NCBI GenBank assembly: GCA_029941465.1
Contig: JAPYQN010000008.1
Coordinates: 1-56,349 of the forward strand
Direction: 5' to 3'
Length of the DNA: 56,349 nt
From: Gammaproteobacteria bacterium
GTDB lineage: Bacteria > Pseudomonadota > Gammaproteobacteria > Steroidobacterales > UBA11654
Shown: piece after piece, positions 1 to 6,477 of the stretch
How positions within the stretch are numbered: position 1 is the first letter of the stretch
Layout of the letters: every line of letters begins with the position of its first letter
Position numbers and translations under genes: made by a program
The notes under the pieces: model-generated
Databases searched by the model: none
Told to the model about the DNA's origin: nothing
What the model saw: the letters and a program-made list of their open reading frames with translations, nothing else

Positions 1-1
1 G

Positions 2-955
2 ACACCAGGTAATATAATAGAGAATGACATTAATAATATCCGTGAAGAGGTTGGGACAGACCATGTATTGTTAGGCTTATCAGGGGGCGTTGACTCTTCG
101 GTGGTGGCAGCATTACTCAATAGAGCCATAGGAGAGCAACTGACTTGTATTTTTGTAGATAATGGCTTATTACGACTTGATGAGGGCGATCAAGTAATGG
201 ATACATTCGCCAAACATCTTAATGTTCGAGTCATTCGAGTTAACGCTGAAGAAATATTTCTAAATAAATTAAAAGGCATCACGGATCCAGAAGAAAAAAG
301 AAAAATTATAGGCAATACTTTCATAGAAGTTTTTGAACAAGAAGCCAATAAGATTGAAAATGTTAAGTGGCTGGCCCAAGGAACCATATATCCTGATGTT
401 ATAGAATCAGCTGGCTCAAAGACCGGTAAAGCTCATGTGATTAAATCTCACCATAATGTTGGAGGTCTGCCTGACCATATGTCACTTAAGCTGATAGAAC
501 CTCTAAGGGATCTTTTTAAAGATGAAGTGAGAACTATTGGAAAAGAATTAGGCCTATCAGATTTATTGGTTAATCGTCATCCATTTCCAGGTCCGGGTTT
601 GGGGGTAAGAATTCTTGGTGAAGTTAAAAAGGAATATGCTGATTTGTTAAGGCTTGCTGATAATATTTTTATAGAAGAACTTTTAGAACATGATCTTTAT
701 TATGAAGTCAGTCAAGCATTTGCAGTTTTCTTGCCTGTTAAATCTGTTGGTGTGATGGGAGATGGAAGGAAATATGATTATGTTATTTCACTCAGAGCTA
801 TTGAAACCATTGATTTTATGACTGCTAAGTGGTCAAGATTGCCTTATGATTTTCTTGATGTTGTTTCAACAAGAATCATTAATGAAGTAGAGGGCATATC
901 AAGAGTGACTTATGATATTTCAGGTAAACCACCAGCTACTATTGAGTGGGAATGA
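2..955 (+). CDS. guaA: GMP synthase (glutamine-hydrolysing), 3' part
   Basis: This is the ATP-pyrophosphatase and C-terminal dimerisation part of GuaA, which aminates XMP to GMP. The window opens inside the gene: the frame is open from base 2 and reads TPGNIIEND before the PP-loop motif SGGVDSS, so a start near base 68 would cut a conserved block. The amidotransferase half lies upstream of the window. The end is canonical: PPATIEWE then TGA at 953-955. These last codons are the sequence repeated through the following 5.7 kb. A gammaproteobacterial guaA is often followed directly by tadA, but here tadA is 23.7 kb away, so the 3' end is the left edge of inserted DNA. Identity is certain; only the 5' end is missing. 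Confidence 0.97.
   Translation, partial: TPGNIIENDINNIREEVGTDHVLLGLSGGVDSSVVAALLNRAIGEQLTCIFVDNGLLRLDEGDQVMDTFAKHLNVRVIRVNAEEIFLNKLKGITDPEEKRKIIGNTFIEVFEQEANKIENVKWLAQGTIYPDVIESAGSKTGKAHVIKSHHNVGGLPDHMSLKLIEPLRDLFKDEVRTIGKELGLSDLLVNRHPFPGPGLGVRILGEVKKEYADLLRLADNIFIEELLEHDLYYEVSQAFAVFLPVKSVGVMGDGRKYDYVISLRAIETIDFMTAKWSRLPYDFLDVVSTRIINEVEGISRVTYDISGKPPATIEWE
938..955 (+). repeat. guaA-end repeat, copy 1 (native site)
   Basis: ACTATTGAGTGGGAATGA, the natural 3' end of guaA including its TGA stop. It is the reference for six further copies downstream (core GAGTGGGAATRA). The 3' end of guaA is an established integration target for tyrosine-recombinase genomic islands, so this is read as the primary attachment site. 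Confidence 0.9.
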
Positions 956-964
956 GGGGAGGCT

Positions 965-993
965 CTGAAACCCTTATAACCACTGGGTTTCAG
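965..993. terminator. Hairpin just after guaA
   Basis: Arms CTGAAACCC (965-973) and GGGTTTCAG (985-993) form a 9-bp perfect stem with an 11-nt loop, 10 nt past the guaA stop. No clear T-run follows, so it may be a weak or Rho-dependent terminator, or a structural part of the inserted element. If it terminates, it would limit read-through from guaA into the genes beyond. Confidence 0.45.
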
Positions 994-1135
994 GACTTCA
1001 ACTTTCTAAATCTAATTTTGTAAGTTATTGATATTATTGAGTTTGTGAAATGCGAACTACACAGATTACTACACACTAAGGTGACTATTGTTTTTCATAA
1101 GTCACTTGGAATTGAATAAACCCCTTTAATAATTT

Positions 1136-1462
1136 TTAGCTCAAGATGGAGATTCTTTTTTTAAGAAATACAATCAGAACAAATAAGAATCCATAACTAA
1201 CCGCTGCCATTGTAAAAATATCAACCGTACTTGGATTGCTTAAAATGAGAATGAAATAGTTCATCATTTTGTTTATTGGAGAGAGTAAGAGGAATATGCC
1301 ACCAGTAATTAATAAGAGAGAAACCCACAGCTTTCTTTTTAATCTCTTAGATGCTTGTTCTTGATTGATTAGGGTAAGTGTATAGAAGCTAAATAACTCT
1401 TTATTTCTTTGAGAATAAGAAGTTTCCTTTTCTTTTTCTATGATAGCTTCTAATTGGTTCAT
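1136..1462 (-). CDS. Small two-TM membrane protein, putative anti-sigma partner
   Basis: 108 residues. The N-terminal ~45 residues are charged (Glu/Lys-rich, including KEKETSYSQRNKEL), followed by two hydrophobic segments at about 47-65 and 70-100. Its ATG overlaps the stop of the upstream ECF sigma gene (ATGA), indicating translational coupling. A short soluble N-terminus with a membrane anchor next to an ECF sigma factor fits an anti-sigma factor, but I see no zinc-binding ZAS motif and do not recognise the family. The role is inferred from position only. Confidence 0.6.
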   Translation of the reverse strand: MNQLEAIIEKEKETSYSQRNKELFSFYTLTLINQEQASKRLKRKLWVSLLLITGGIFLLLSPINKMMNYFILILSNPSTVDIFTMAAVSYGFLFVLIVFLKKRISILS

Positions 1463-1950
1463 TTTAATTTCTCCAAAGCTCGACTTATCTTGGATTTTAC
1501 TGTGCCAGATTTTAGGTTTAACAAATCCGCTATTTCATTAATTTGGTACTCGTAGACATACTTTAGAGTGAATAGAATCTTTTCATCTTCAGTGAGGGGT
1601 TTAATGAGATTAAAAAAATCTATATTGCCTTCAAGATGCGGCGTGTAACTTGGTTCATCTTTTGCGTTTAAAGATAAGTGTTGATTCTCTTTTTGAATCA
1701 AATCTTTATAACAATTTACCGTGATACCGGTAAGCCAGTGTTTAAACTTCTTCTGTGAATTAAAACTTTTAAGATACGTAAAAGACTTCATAAAAGCTTG
1801 TTGAGAGATATCTTCAGCAAGCTCTGTATTACCTGAAGTTAACCGCATGCCCAATCCAAATAAATAATCAGCATATCTCTGTATTAAAACCCCAAAATGG
1901 TGGCTTCCTTCAGAGAGAGTTCTTCTAACCAGTTCTTCATCTGTTTCCAT
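1459..1950 (-). CDS. ECF-type RNA polymerase sigma factor
   Basis: 163 residues with the sigma-70 ECF layout. Region 2 runs from about residue 15 to 80 (RYADYLFGLGMRLTSG, then AEDISQQAFMKSFTYLKSF). Region 4 spans about 105-160, ending in a helix-turn-helix (YEYQINEIADLLNLKSGTVK) followed by SKISRALEKL. It directs RNA polymerase to a small stress or envelope regulon. The gene is the middle one of a tightly overlapped minus-strand trio; its ATG shares a base with the TAA of the DUF6249-like gene before it (TAATG). It points back towards guaA, opposite to most genes of the repeat-bounded region, and so needs its own promoter (2337-2455). Confidence 0.9.
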   Translation of the reverse strand: METDEELVRRTLSEGSHHFGVLIQRYADYLFGLGMRLTSGNTELAEDISQQAFMKSFTYLKSFNSQKKFKHWLTGITVNCYKDLIQKENQHLSLNAKDEPSYTPHLEGNIDFFNLIKPLTEDEKILFTLKYVYEYQINEIADLLNLKSGTVKSKISRALEKLK

Positions 1951-2336
1951 TAAGAAACATCATTAACTTTCTTATCTTTGTTGTAAATACCATAGGCAAG
2001 AAATGCCAAACCAATTGAGAACACCAGTAGCCCAATTCCGACAAGTGGAGTCTCTGAAACACCGAATTGTCCAAATAAAGCTATCCCAATACCAACTGCT
2101 GCGGTAATGGTTCCAGTACGAATATCATTCCTTTCTCCATTTTCCTTTTTATAACCTGGAATACTTTGCAATAATTCCGGGGAAACTTCTTGTCCGCTCT
2201 CAATTAATTTTTGCAATGTTGAATGAAATTTGTCTTTATTTTTTGTATCAAAGTATAAGCCAGCAATAACGATACCGAGTGGCATTCCAAAAACACCAAC
2301 TATCCCAAATATGGGTATTAATAATTCCGCATCCAT
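1950..2336 (-). CDS. DUF6249-like membrane protein
   Basis: 128 residues. It has a hydrophobic N-terminal segment (about 5-28), a cytoplasmic-looking middle (FDTKNKDKFHSTLQKLIESG, then EVSPELL) and two C-terminal hydrophobic segments (about 75-92 and 98-117). This layout matches the DUF6249 family often found beside ECF sigma genes. It is the first gene of the minus-strand operon, with a good ribosome site (AAGGAGAT, 7-8 nt before the ATG at 2336). A similar architecture recurs in the protein at 5116-5514. Biochemical function is unknown; a sensory or anti-sigma role is inference. Confidence 0.7.
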   Translation of the reverse strand: MDAELLIPIFGIVGVFGMPLGIVIAGLYFDTKNKDKFHSTLQKLIESGQEVSPELLQSIPGYKKENGERNDIRTGTITAAVGIGIALFGQFGVSETPLVGIGLLVFSIGLAFLAYGIYNKDKKVNDVS

Positions 2337-2455
2337 AAATATCTCCTTATTTTTATATTAAATATTGTTTCTTCAAATATATATACATTACTTATTTAAA
2401 AAAGGTTGCAATCACCCTAGAAAATAAGAGAATTACTGACGGTTTTTTCATACTC
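2337..2455 (-). promoter_or_regulatory. Leader/promoter region of the ECF sigma operon
   Basis: This 119-bp AT-rich gap is the only place a promoter for the inverted sigma operon can lie. On the minus strand it contains TGCAACC (plus-strand 2403-2409), an AAC-type motif resembling ECF -35 elements, followed by T-rich DNA. ECF operons are commonly autoregulated. No convincing matching -10 element was found, so the exact promoter is unproven. Confidence 0.3.
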
Positions 2456-2473
2456 ACTATTGAGTGGGAATGA
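2456..2473 (+). repeat. guaA-end repeat, copy 2
   Basis: ACTATTGAGTGGGAATGA, identical over 18 nt to the guaA terminus at 938-955, and preceded by CTC so that CTCA/TGAG form a small dyad. The ATG of the next gene (2470-2472) lies inside the repeat and overlaps the position of the guaA TGA (ATGA). Confidence 0.9.
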
Positions 2474-3012
2474 GAATAAATGTCATTGGAACTGCTGGAA
2501 GTGGCAAAAGTACCTTTTCTAAAAGAATAGCAGAAAAGTTAGATATACCATGTATTGAGATAGAAGAATTAGCTTGGAAAAGTAATTGGACTGAAGCAAC
2601 AGATGATGAATTATTTTCTAAATTAAAAACGCTTTTATCTTCTGAGGATTGGGTGTTAGATGGGAATTATTCAAAAACATGTCATATAAAATGGAAGAGA
2701 TGCCAAATCGTAGTTTATCTAGATTTATCTTTTCATATTATCTTTTACAGATTACTACGAAGAACTTTGATTAGAATTTTCACAGGTAAAGAATTATGGG
2801 CAGGTAATAAAGAAACTTTTTAGAGGCAGTTTTTTACTCGTGATTCAGTAATTTGGTGGGGGCTTTCTAACTTTTTTCCAAAAAGAAGGTATTACTTAAT
2901 TGACTCTAAGAATCCTGAATTTGCTCATATCAAGTTCGTCAGGTTGCGTTCTAGGAAAGAAGTGGAAGATTTTGTTACACACTGTGTAGAAAGTGATACA
3001 AAGTTTGCATGA
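2470..3012 (+). pseudogene. P-loop nucleotide kinase-like gene with in-frame TAG
   Basis: The ATG lies inside the repeat. The product begins MRINVIGTAGSGKSTFSKRI, a Walker A P-loop as in adenylate-kinase/AAA_17-like proteins. After GNKETF an in-frame TAG (2821-2823) interrupts the gene, but the same frame continues without a shift for 62 codons (RQFFTRDSVIWW, later FAHIKFVRLRS) to TGA at 3010-3012, as homologues continue. The full length would be about 180 residues. So it is either a recent nonsense pseudogene, a sequencing difference, or a read-through gene. GC is low: 17 of 60 bases at 2521-2580. The substrate is unknown. Confidence 0.75.
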
Positions 3013-3050
3013 AAGTGATAGTTTAGATAAAAAAAATAAGAAGCAATAAG

Positions 3051-3170
3051 ATGGAAGCATTAGGGATAATGGGATTTATTTTTGGTTTGGCGGCGCTTGG
3101 AAAAGTTCTGTTGCTTGAAAAACAGCTGAAAGAAAAGGGAGTTCTAGAACAGGATGACAAAGAAGAGTAA
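3051..3170 (+). CDS. 39-residue single-TM small protein
   Basis: Short reading frame: ATG at 3051, TAA at 3168-3170. The N-terminus (MEALGIMGFIFGLAALGKV) is a hydrophobic helix, followed by an amphipathic charged tail rich in Lys and Glu (LLLEKQLKEKGVLEQDDKEE). A membrane anchor plus a coiled, acidic tail is typical of conserved gammaproteobacterial small membrane proteins, and I believe similar sequences are common. Only a weak ribosome site precedes it. It shares a repeat-bounded unit with the interrupted P-loop gene. Function unknown. Confidence 0.6.
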   Translation: MEALGIMGFIFGLAALGKVLLLEKQLKEKGVLEQDDKEE

Positions 3171-3278
3171 TTCTAAAAGAATGTATTAACTAGTGGTGAT
3201 GACATGGTAATCTCATGCAAAGTTGATACAAAGTTTATAAAATACCTTGTTAAATCAATATCTTACAACCATATTTTT

Positions 3279-3293
3279 ATTGAGTAGGAATGA
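3279..3293 (+). repeat. guaA-end repeat, copy 3
   Basis: ATTGAGTAGGAATGA, one substitution from the guaA end (TGG to TAG). It lies 11 nt before the ATG of the short-chain dehydrogenase gene. Confidence 0.85.
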
Positions 3294-3303
3294 GAGGATA
3301 AAA

Positions 3304-4329
3304 ATGAACAGGCGACAGTTTTTGTATGGTACAACAGCGGCTGCAATGCCGGTGCTAGGAGGCTGTAGTGGAGATAAATTTGTTGTAAGCATTGACGATA
3401 GTTATCCGGTGGGACGCTATGGTGCGACATCGACAGCTGAGGAGGTGACCCTGGGATTGGACTTAACAGGAAAGACGGCCATGGTCACTGGCTGTAATTC
3501 CGGCTTGGGCCTCGAGACCATGCGAGTGTTAGCGCTGCGGGGCGCACATGTTATCGGTACCGGCAGAACTCTTGAGAAAGCCAGTAAAGCCTGTTCCAGC
3601 GTGCCGGGCAATACCACCCCCGTGGCCTTGGAGTTGTCCAGCTTGCAATCCGTTGTAGAATGCGCAGACACAGTTGCCAGACTAGGTCTTCCCATCGATA
3701 TCCTGGTGTGTAATGCGGGCATTAATACCTTTGGCGAATTGGAATTGGTAAACGGCGTCGAGAAAATATTCGCGGTGAATTATCTGGGTCACTTCGTATT
3801 GGTAAACAGGTTAATGCCCTTGATGAAACAAGCTCAGGCAGGTCGTATTGTCCATGTTGGTAGTGGCTCTGCCTATCGTCAGGCACCTGCGGTGGGTATA
3901 GACTTTGACAACCTTCGAGGTGAAGGTGTATTCGATTCGCAGGAAGCTTACGGTCGATCCAAGTTGGCCAATGCCTTATTTTCCCTTGAACTGGCCGCAC
4001 GGTTGGAAGGATCCAGCGTTACTTCAAATGTTATTCACCCGGGTTTAGTCAAAACCAATATCGCTCGCACCGCCCCTATAGTTCTGCGCAAAGCGTTTGA
4101 CTGGTTTGGCGACCTCATTGCGAAAACACCCCAAGAGGGGGCCGCCACTCAGGTTTATGTGGCTACCAATCCCGCTCTCAAGGGAGTCAGCGGCGCCTAT
4201 TTTGAGGACTGTAATGCGGTTACCGTCGGTGGTGATAACCACATATTCGATAAGCCAATGGCAGAGCGCCTGTGGGCCACCGGCGAAGAGATGGCCCAGG
4301 GTTATCTGATAACTATTGAGTGGGAATAA
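3304..4329 (+). CDS. Exported short-chain dehydrogenase/reductase (SDR)
   Basis: 341 residues. The N-terminus has a twin-arginine-like start (MNRRQFLYGTTAAA) leading to a lipobox-like LGGC, suggesting Tat export and possibly lipidation. The SDR core follows: TGCNSGLG (NAD(P)-binding), LVCNAGI, NYLGHF, catalytic YGRSK, and HPGLVKT. It resembles retinol-dehydrogenase-type SDRs; the substrate is unknown. I start at ATG 3304 behind GAGG because the alternative upstream start reads through the repeat. Composition is foreign: 36 of 60 bases at 3481-3540 are G/C and codons such as CTG and GCC dominate, unlike its neighbours. Its last five residues are TIEWE plus stop, i.e. the guaA end, so the native C-terminus appears to have been replaced at the repeat. 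Confidence 0.88.
   Translation: MNRRQFLYGTTAAAMPVLGGCSGDKFVVSIDDSYPVGRYGATSTAEEVTLGLDLTGKTAMVTGCNSGLGLETMRVLALRGAHVIGTGRTLEKASKACSSVPGNTTPVALELSSLQSVVECADTVARLGLPIDILVCNAGINTFGELELVNGVEKIFAVNYLGHFVLVNRLMPLMKQAQAGRIVHVGSGSAYRQAPAVGIDFDNLRGEGVFDSQEAYGRSKLANALFSLELAARLEGSSVTSNVIHPGLVKTNIARTAPIVLRKAFDWFGDLIAKTPQEGAATQVYVATNPALKGVSGAYFEDCNAVTVGGDNHIFDKPMAERLWATGEEMAQGYLITIEWE
4312..4329 (+). repeat. guaA-end repeat, copy 4
   Basis: ACTATTGAGTGGGAATAA, identical to the guaA end except TGA has become TAA. It keeps the guaA reading frame and forms the last codons of the SDR gene. GGGA sits 6 nt before the ATG of the next gene (4332). Confidence 0.9.
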
Positions 4330-4331
4330 AG

Positions 4332-4526
4332 ATGATTTGTATCAAGACAGATATTCCACAGGAAATTTGTGATATTGATGACGAGTTAAAAGCAATCTAT
4401 CACAGCAAAGACACTGTTTGTATTTGGGTATTTAAAACTAGAGCAGATAGAAATAAGTTTATGGATGAAACTGCTGGAATGGCAAAAGACAAAAGGGAGG
4501 AGCATTTTGCATCTTTTTACAGTTGA
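4332..4526 (+). CDS. 64-residue protein of unknown function
   Basis: Starts MICIKTDIPQEICDIDDELK; soluble, charged, no membrane segment or metal motif. The ATG is 2 nt after the repeat copy, and the GGGA of the repeat lies at Shine-Dalgarno distance. It is the only gene in the shortest repeat-bounded unit (about 272 bp between cores). I do not recognise the family; the C-terminal half (KTRADRNKFMDETAG) may be helical. The compact one-gene, repeat-to-repeat arrangement supports it as a real gene. Confidence 0.65.
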   Translation: MICIKTDIPQEICDIDDELKAIYHSKDTVCIWVFKTRADRNKFMDETAGMAKDKREEHFASFYS

Positions 4527-4583
4527 TGAATCCTTACAAAGTATTTTACAAACCCAGCAAATACAATGGTCTTAGAGGATTCA
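4527..4583. repeat. Inverted repeat before repeat copy 5
   Basis: Perfect 8-bp arms TGAATCCT (4527-4534) and AGGATTCA (4576-4583) enclose 41 nt and end 2 nt before repeat copy 5. This could be a terminator-like fold of the preceding gene or part of the recombination site. No T-run follows. Confidence 0.45.
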
Positions 4584-4585
4584 CT

Positions 4586-4601
4586 CACTGAGTGGGAATA
4601 A
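4586..4601 (+). repeat. guaA-end repeat, copy 5
   Basis: CACTGAGTGGGAATAA; the 12-nt core GAGTGGGAATAA is identical to copies 4 and 7. With the preceding bases it makes a short dyad, CACTC-ACT-GAGTG, around the left edge of the core. Confidence 0.85.
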
Positions 4602-4619
4602 TGATTTGATTATAATTGT

Positions 4620-4826
4620 ATGGAAACAATAGAACTCAACTCAACAATTATTTGCCCAAATTGTGGTTTTAAGAAAATTGAACAAATGGAGCTTAATAGT
4701 TGTCGATTTTTTTATGAATGTTCTGATTGCAAAAGTATCCTTAAGCCTAAAGAAGGAGATTGTTGCGTCTTCTGTTCTTATGGGGATGTAAAGTGCCCTC
4801 CAATTCAAAGTGGTGGTAGTTGTTGA
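4620..4826 (+). CDS. GDCCVxC-domain cysteine-rich protein
   Basis: 68 residues with ten cysteines: CPNC at 12-15, C28, CSDC at 34-37, the family motif GDCCVFCSYG at 46-55, C59 and C68. This matches the small GDCCVxC proteins, some of whose members carry selenocysteine; here the codons at those positions are ordinary Cys codons. The paired CxxC motifs suggest a metal or redox site; function is not established. The ATG lies 18 nt after repeat copy 5, making it the first gene of its unit. Confidence 0.85.
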   Translation: METIELNSTIICPNCGFKKIEQMELNSCRFFYECSDCKSILKPKEGDCCVFCSYGDVKCPPIQSGGSC

Positions 4827-4842
4827 AAGAAAGAGAGAAATA

Positions 4843-4873
4843 TTATAGAAACAAACCTTGTCACAAAATGGGT
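4843..4873. repeat. 31-nt imperfect direct repeat, left copy
   Basis: Matches 5649-5679 at 25 of 31 positions (TTATAGA...TTGTCACAAA...). The two copies bracket the XRE/membrane-protein gene pair. The right copy has a near-perfect dyad, CTTTGT-C-ACAAAG; the left is less symmetric. Confidence 0.6.
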
Positions 4874-4900
4874 TTAAATAGTCAATTAAATCTCATAAGT

Positions 4901-5113
4901 TCACAGTAGTTTAAATAAGTCTTCAACAGAGCAGTTGAGAGTTTTTGCAATTTTTAATGCAAGAACTGTAGAGGGAACATAAATTCCGTTTTCAATTGCA
5001 TTGATGCTTTTCCTTGAAACCTCAGCACTCTCTGATAGTTCTTGTTGAGTTAAACCGGCAGATTTTCTCAGTGCTTCAAGGTTGTTTAGAAGGTTTTTAT
5101 GGTGTTTACCCAA
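4901..5113 (-). CDS. XRE-family (Cro/C1-type HTH) regulator
   Basis: 70 residues, almost entirely one HTH_3 domain: LEALRKSAGLTQQELSESAE (about 13-32), then SRKSINAIENGIYVPS and LALKIAKTLNCSVEDLF. It is a DNA-binding repressor/activator without a separate sensor domain. The start appears to be TTG at 5113, two nt after the stop of the upstream membrane-protein gene, so the pair is co-transcribed and probably coupled. XRE regulators paired with small membrane proteins recur in bacteria and often autoregulate. The 31-nt repeats with a dyad on both sides are candidate operators. Confidence 0.85.
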   Translation of the reverse strand: MGKHHKNLLNNLEALRKSAGLTQQELSESAEVSRKSINAIENGIYVPSTVLALKIAKTLNCSVEDLFKLL

Positions 5114-5115
5114 TT

Positions 5116-5514
5116 TTATTTTTCTTCAAAATCTTCAACTGCTTTTGTAATTTCAGCACTGTCATTGGGGTATAGATATCCAGCAATTATTGAACCAACA
5201 CCAATTGCAGCAACTAAAAAACCAGCACCTTGTATGGCACTTATTGCAATAGTCCAACCAAGGAGATACAAACCAACTCCAACAAATAAAGTTATTACTC
5301 CACTTCTTCTGTAATCTATGGGTTTTTTCTTTTCTTGTAAGTCTTCCAGTAAGTCTTTAATTTCAGATGGGTCTTCAATGTTTTTAGAGATCTCAATCAT
5401 TGTGTTGTATTTATCTTTTTGCATTTTTGTATTAAAAAAGAATATAACCAATACTAATAATACTGGCATCAATATCGAGACAGATGCAACTCCCATTGCC
5501 ACTAAACCTTCCAT
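5116..5514 (-). CDS. DUF6249-like membrane protein paired with XRE regulator
   Basis: 132 residues from the ATG at 5514, chosen because AAGGAG precedes it; an upstream in-frame ATG adds 21 poorly conserved residues with no ribosome site. There is an N-terminal TM helix (about 5-28), a charged middle (NTKMQKDKYNTMIEISKNIE, then EIKDLLEDLQEKK) and two TM helices (about 74-92 and 95-115). The architecture mirrors the protein at 1950-2336, which pairs with a sigma factor instead. Function unknown; a membrane-bound partner for the adjacent regulator is inference. Confidence 0.7.
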   Translation of the reverse strand: MEGLVAMGVASVSILMPVLLVLVIFFFNTKMQKDKYNTMIEISKNIEDPSEIKDLLEDLQEKKKPIDYRRSGVITLFVGVGLYLLGWTIAISAIQGAGFLVAAIGVGSIIAGYLYPNDSAEITKAVEDFEEK

Positions 5515-5648
5515 AATTACTCCTTGTGTATATGTGTGACAGAGATCACACCATGAAATGTAACGCAAACTTATCATAACATCAAAGGGAAGTAAAGGTT
5601 ACATATAGAAATATTTTCTTTTTTACTTTTAAGTAAATAAAAGGAATT

Positions 5649-5679
5649 TTATAGAGACGATCTTTGTCACAAAGTGAGT
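5649..5679. repeat. 31-nt imperfect direct repeat, right copy
   Basis: Partner of 4843-4873, 806 bp away. It contains CTTTGTCACAAAG, a 6-1-6 dyad, in the promoter region of the minus-strand membrane-protein/XRE pair and upstream of the DoxX-like gene. It may be an operator for the XRE protein or an end of a small mobile unit. Confidence 0.6.
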
Positions 5680-5744
5680 CATATATAAATAAGATTTCTT
5701 CTAGAGTAAACTAAGAGCATTGAGAAAAGTAACCTTACAATGAG

Positions 5745-6191
5745 ATGAGCACCACAACTAATTTTTTTGCTGTACTTCAACTACCTACCGGTTGGTGGAA
5801 AAAGTTAGTTTTATTTGGGTTGGCTGCTTTTTTTATCAATACGGGAGTAGATCATTTTGTTAATCCAGACTTTTATTTATCCATTATGCCTCCGGCTTTT
5901 CCATTGCATTCAGAGGCTGTTTATATCAGTGGCTTTTTTGAAGCACTAGGAGGCGTCTGTGTTTTGATTCCTCGACTACGCAAAATAGCTGGTTGGGGAT
6001 TAGTTGCTCTACTAGTTGCCGTTTATCCTGCTAATATCTATATGGCTATTACACCGGAAGCTTTTCCTGATATCCCTGTTTCACTGCTTTATGTTCGCCT
6101 ACCTTTCCAGTTTATTTTTTTCTATTGGGCTTACTCAGTAACGCAGCCTGCCTATAACTTGGCTGATCAAAAGACGCAATCTAGTTATTGA
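5745..6191 (+). CDS. DoxX-like four-helix membrane protein
   Basis: 148 residues with hydrophobic segments at about 18-36, 58-78, 82-102 and 110-132. The motifs FFINTGVDHFVNPDFYLSIM and SGFFEALGGVCVLIPRLR are characteristic of DoxX/COG4270-like membrane proteins. The family includes subunits linked to quinone and thiol redox, but most members have no known function. The stop (TGA 6189-6191) overlaps repeat copy 6 in a frame different from guaA, so the repeat supplies the stop codon again. The ribosome site is weak. Confidence 0.8.
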   Translation: MSTTTNFFAVLQLPTGWWKKLVLFGLAAFFINTGVDHFVNPDFYLSIMPPAFPLHSEAVYISGFFEALGGVCVLIPRLRKIAGWGLVALLVAVYPANIYMAITPEAFPDIPVSLLYVRLPFQFIFFYWAYSVTQPAYNLADQKTQSSY

Positions 6192-6201
6192 GTGGGAGTA
6201 A
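6187..6201 (+). repeat. guaA-end repeat, copy 6
   Basis: ATTGAGTGGGAGTAA. One change (AAT to AGT) turns GGGAA into GGGAG, a better Shine-Dalgarno sequence 7 nt before the ATG at 6206. The TGA of the preceding DoxX-like gene is formed by the repeat itself. Confidence 0.85.
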
Positions 6202-6205
6202 AATG

Positions 6206-6472
6206 ATGGATTTAGATCAAGATTCGATTAAGCGCCTGGAAAAAGCAATTACTGATTTAAGGCAGCATAATTTTTTTCGGATGCATGATTCATTATGGAG
6301 ACTAACGCTCTTCAGCTTAATTCGCGGGCTCGCATCCGGTTTAGGCTGGGTAATTGGCGCAACAATACTAGTATATCTATTGACTGTTATTCTTTCGCAA
6401 ATTGAATTCATACCCATACTAGGCGAGTGGGCGTCAAGATTGATAGAGCAAATTGAAAAATTTGATAAATAA
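6206..6472 (+). CDS. DUF5665-family membrane protein
   Basis: 88 residues from ATG 6206 (the adjacent ATG at 6203 is the alternative; spacing from GGGAG favours 6206). The N-terminal charged helix (LEKAITDLRQHNFFRMHDSL) precedes one long hydrophobic region (about 35-65), then an acidic amphipathic end (EWASRLIEQIEKFD). This matches small DUF5665 membrane proteins of unknown role. It is translated from a site formed by repeat copy 6. Confidence 0.75.
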   Translation: MDLDQDSIKRLEKAITDLRQHNFFRMHDSLWRLTLFSLIRGLASGLGWVIGATILVYLLTVILSQIEFIPILGEWASRLIEQIEKFDK

Positions 6473-6477
6473 AGTAA

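Noticed and set aside
68-955. guaA starting at TTG 68
   Set aside because: The frame is open to the window edge and upstream codons match the conserved GuaA sequence; the gene is cut by the window, not started here.
3417-4309. Several overlapping frames in the SDR gene
   Set aside because: High GC of this gene reduces stop codons in other frames; none has recognisable protein features.
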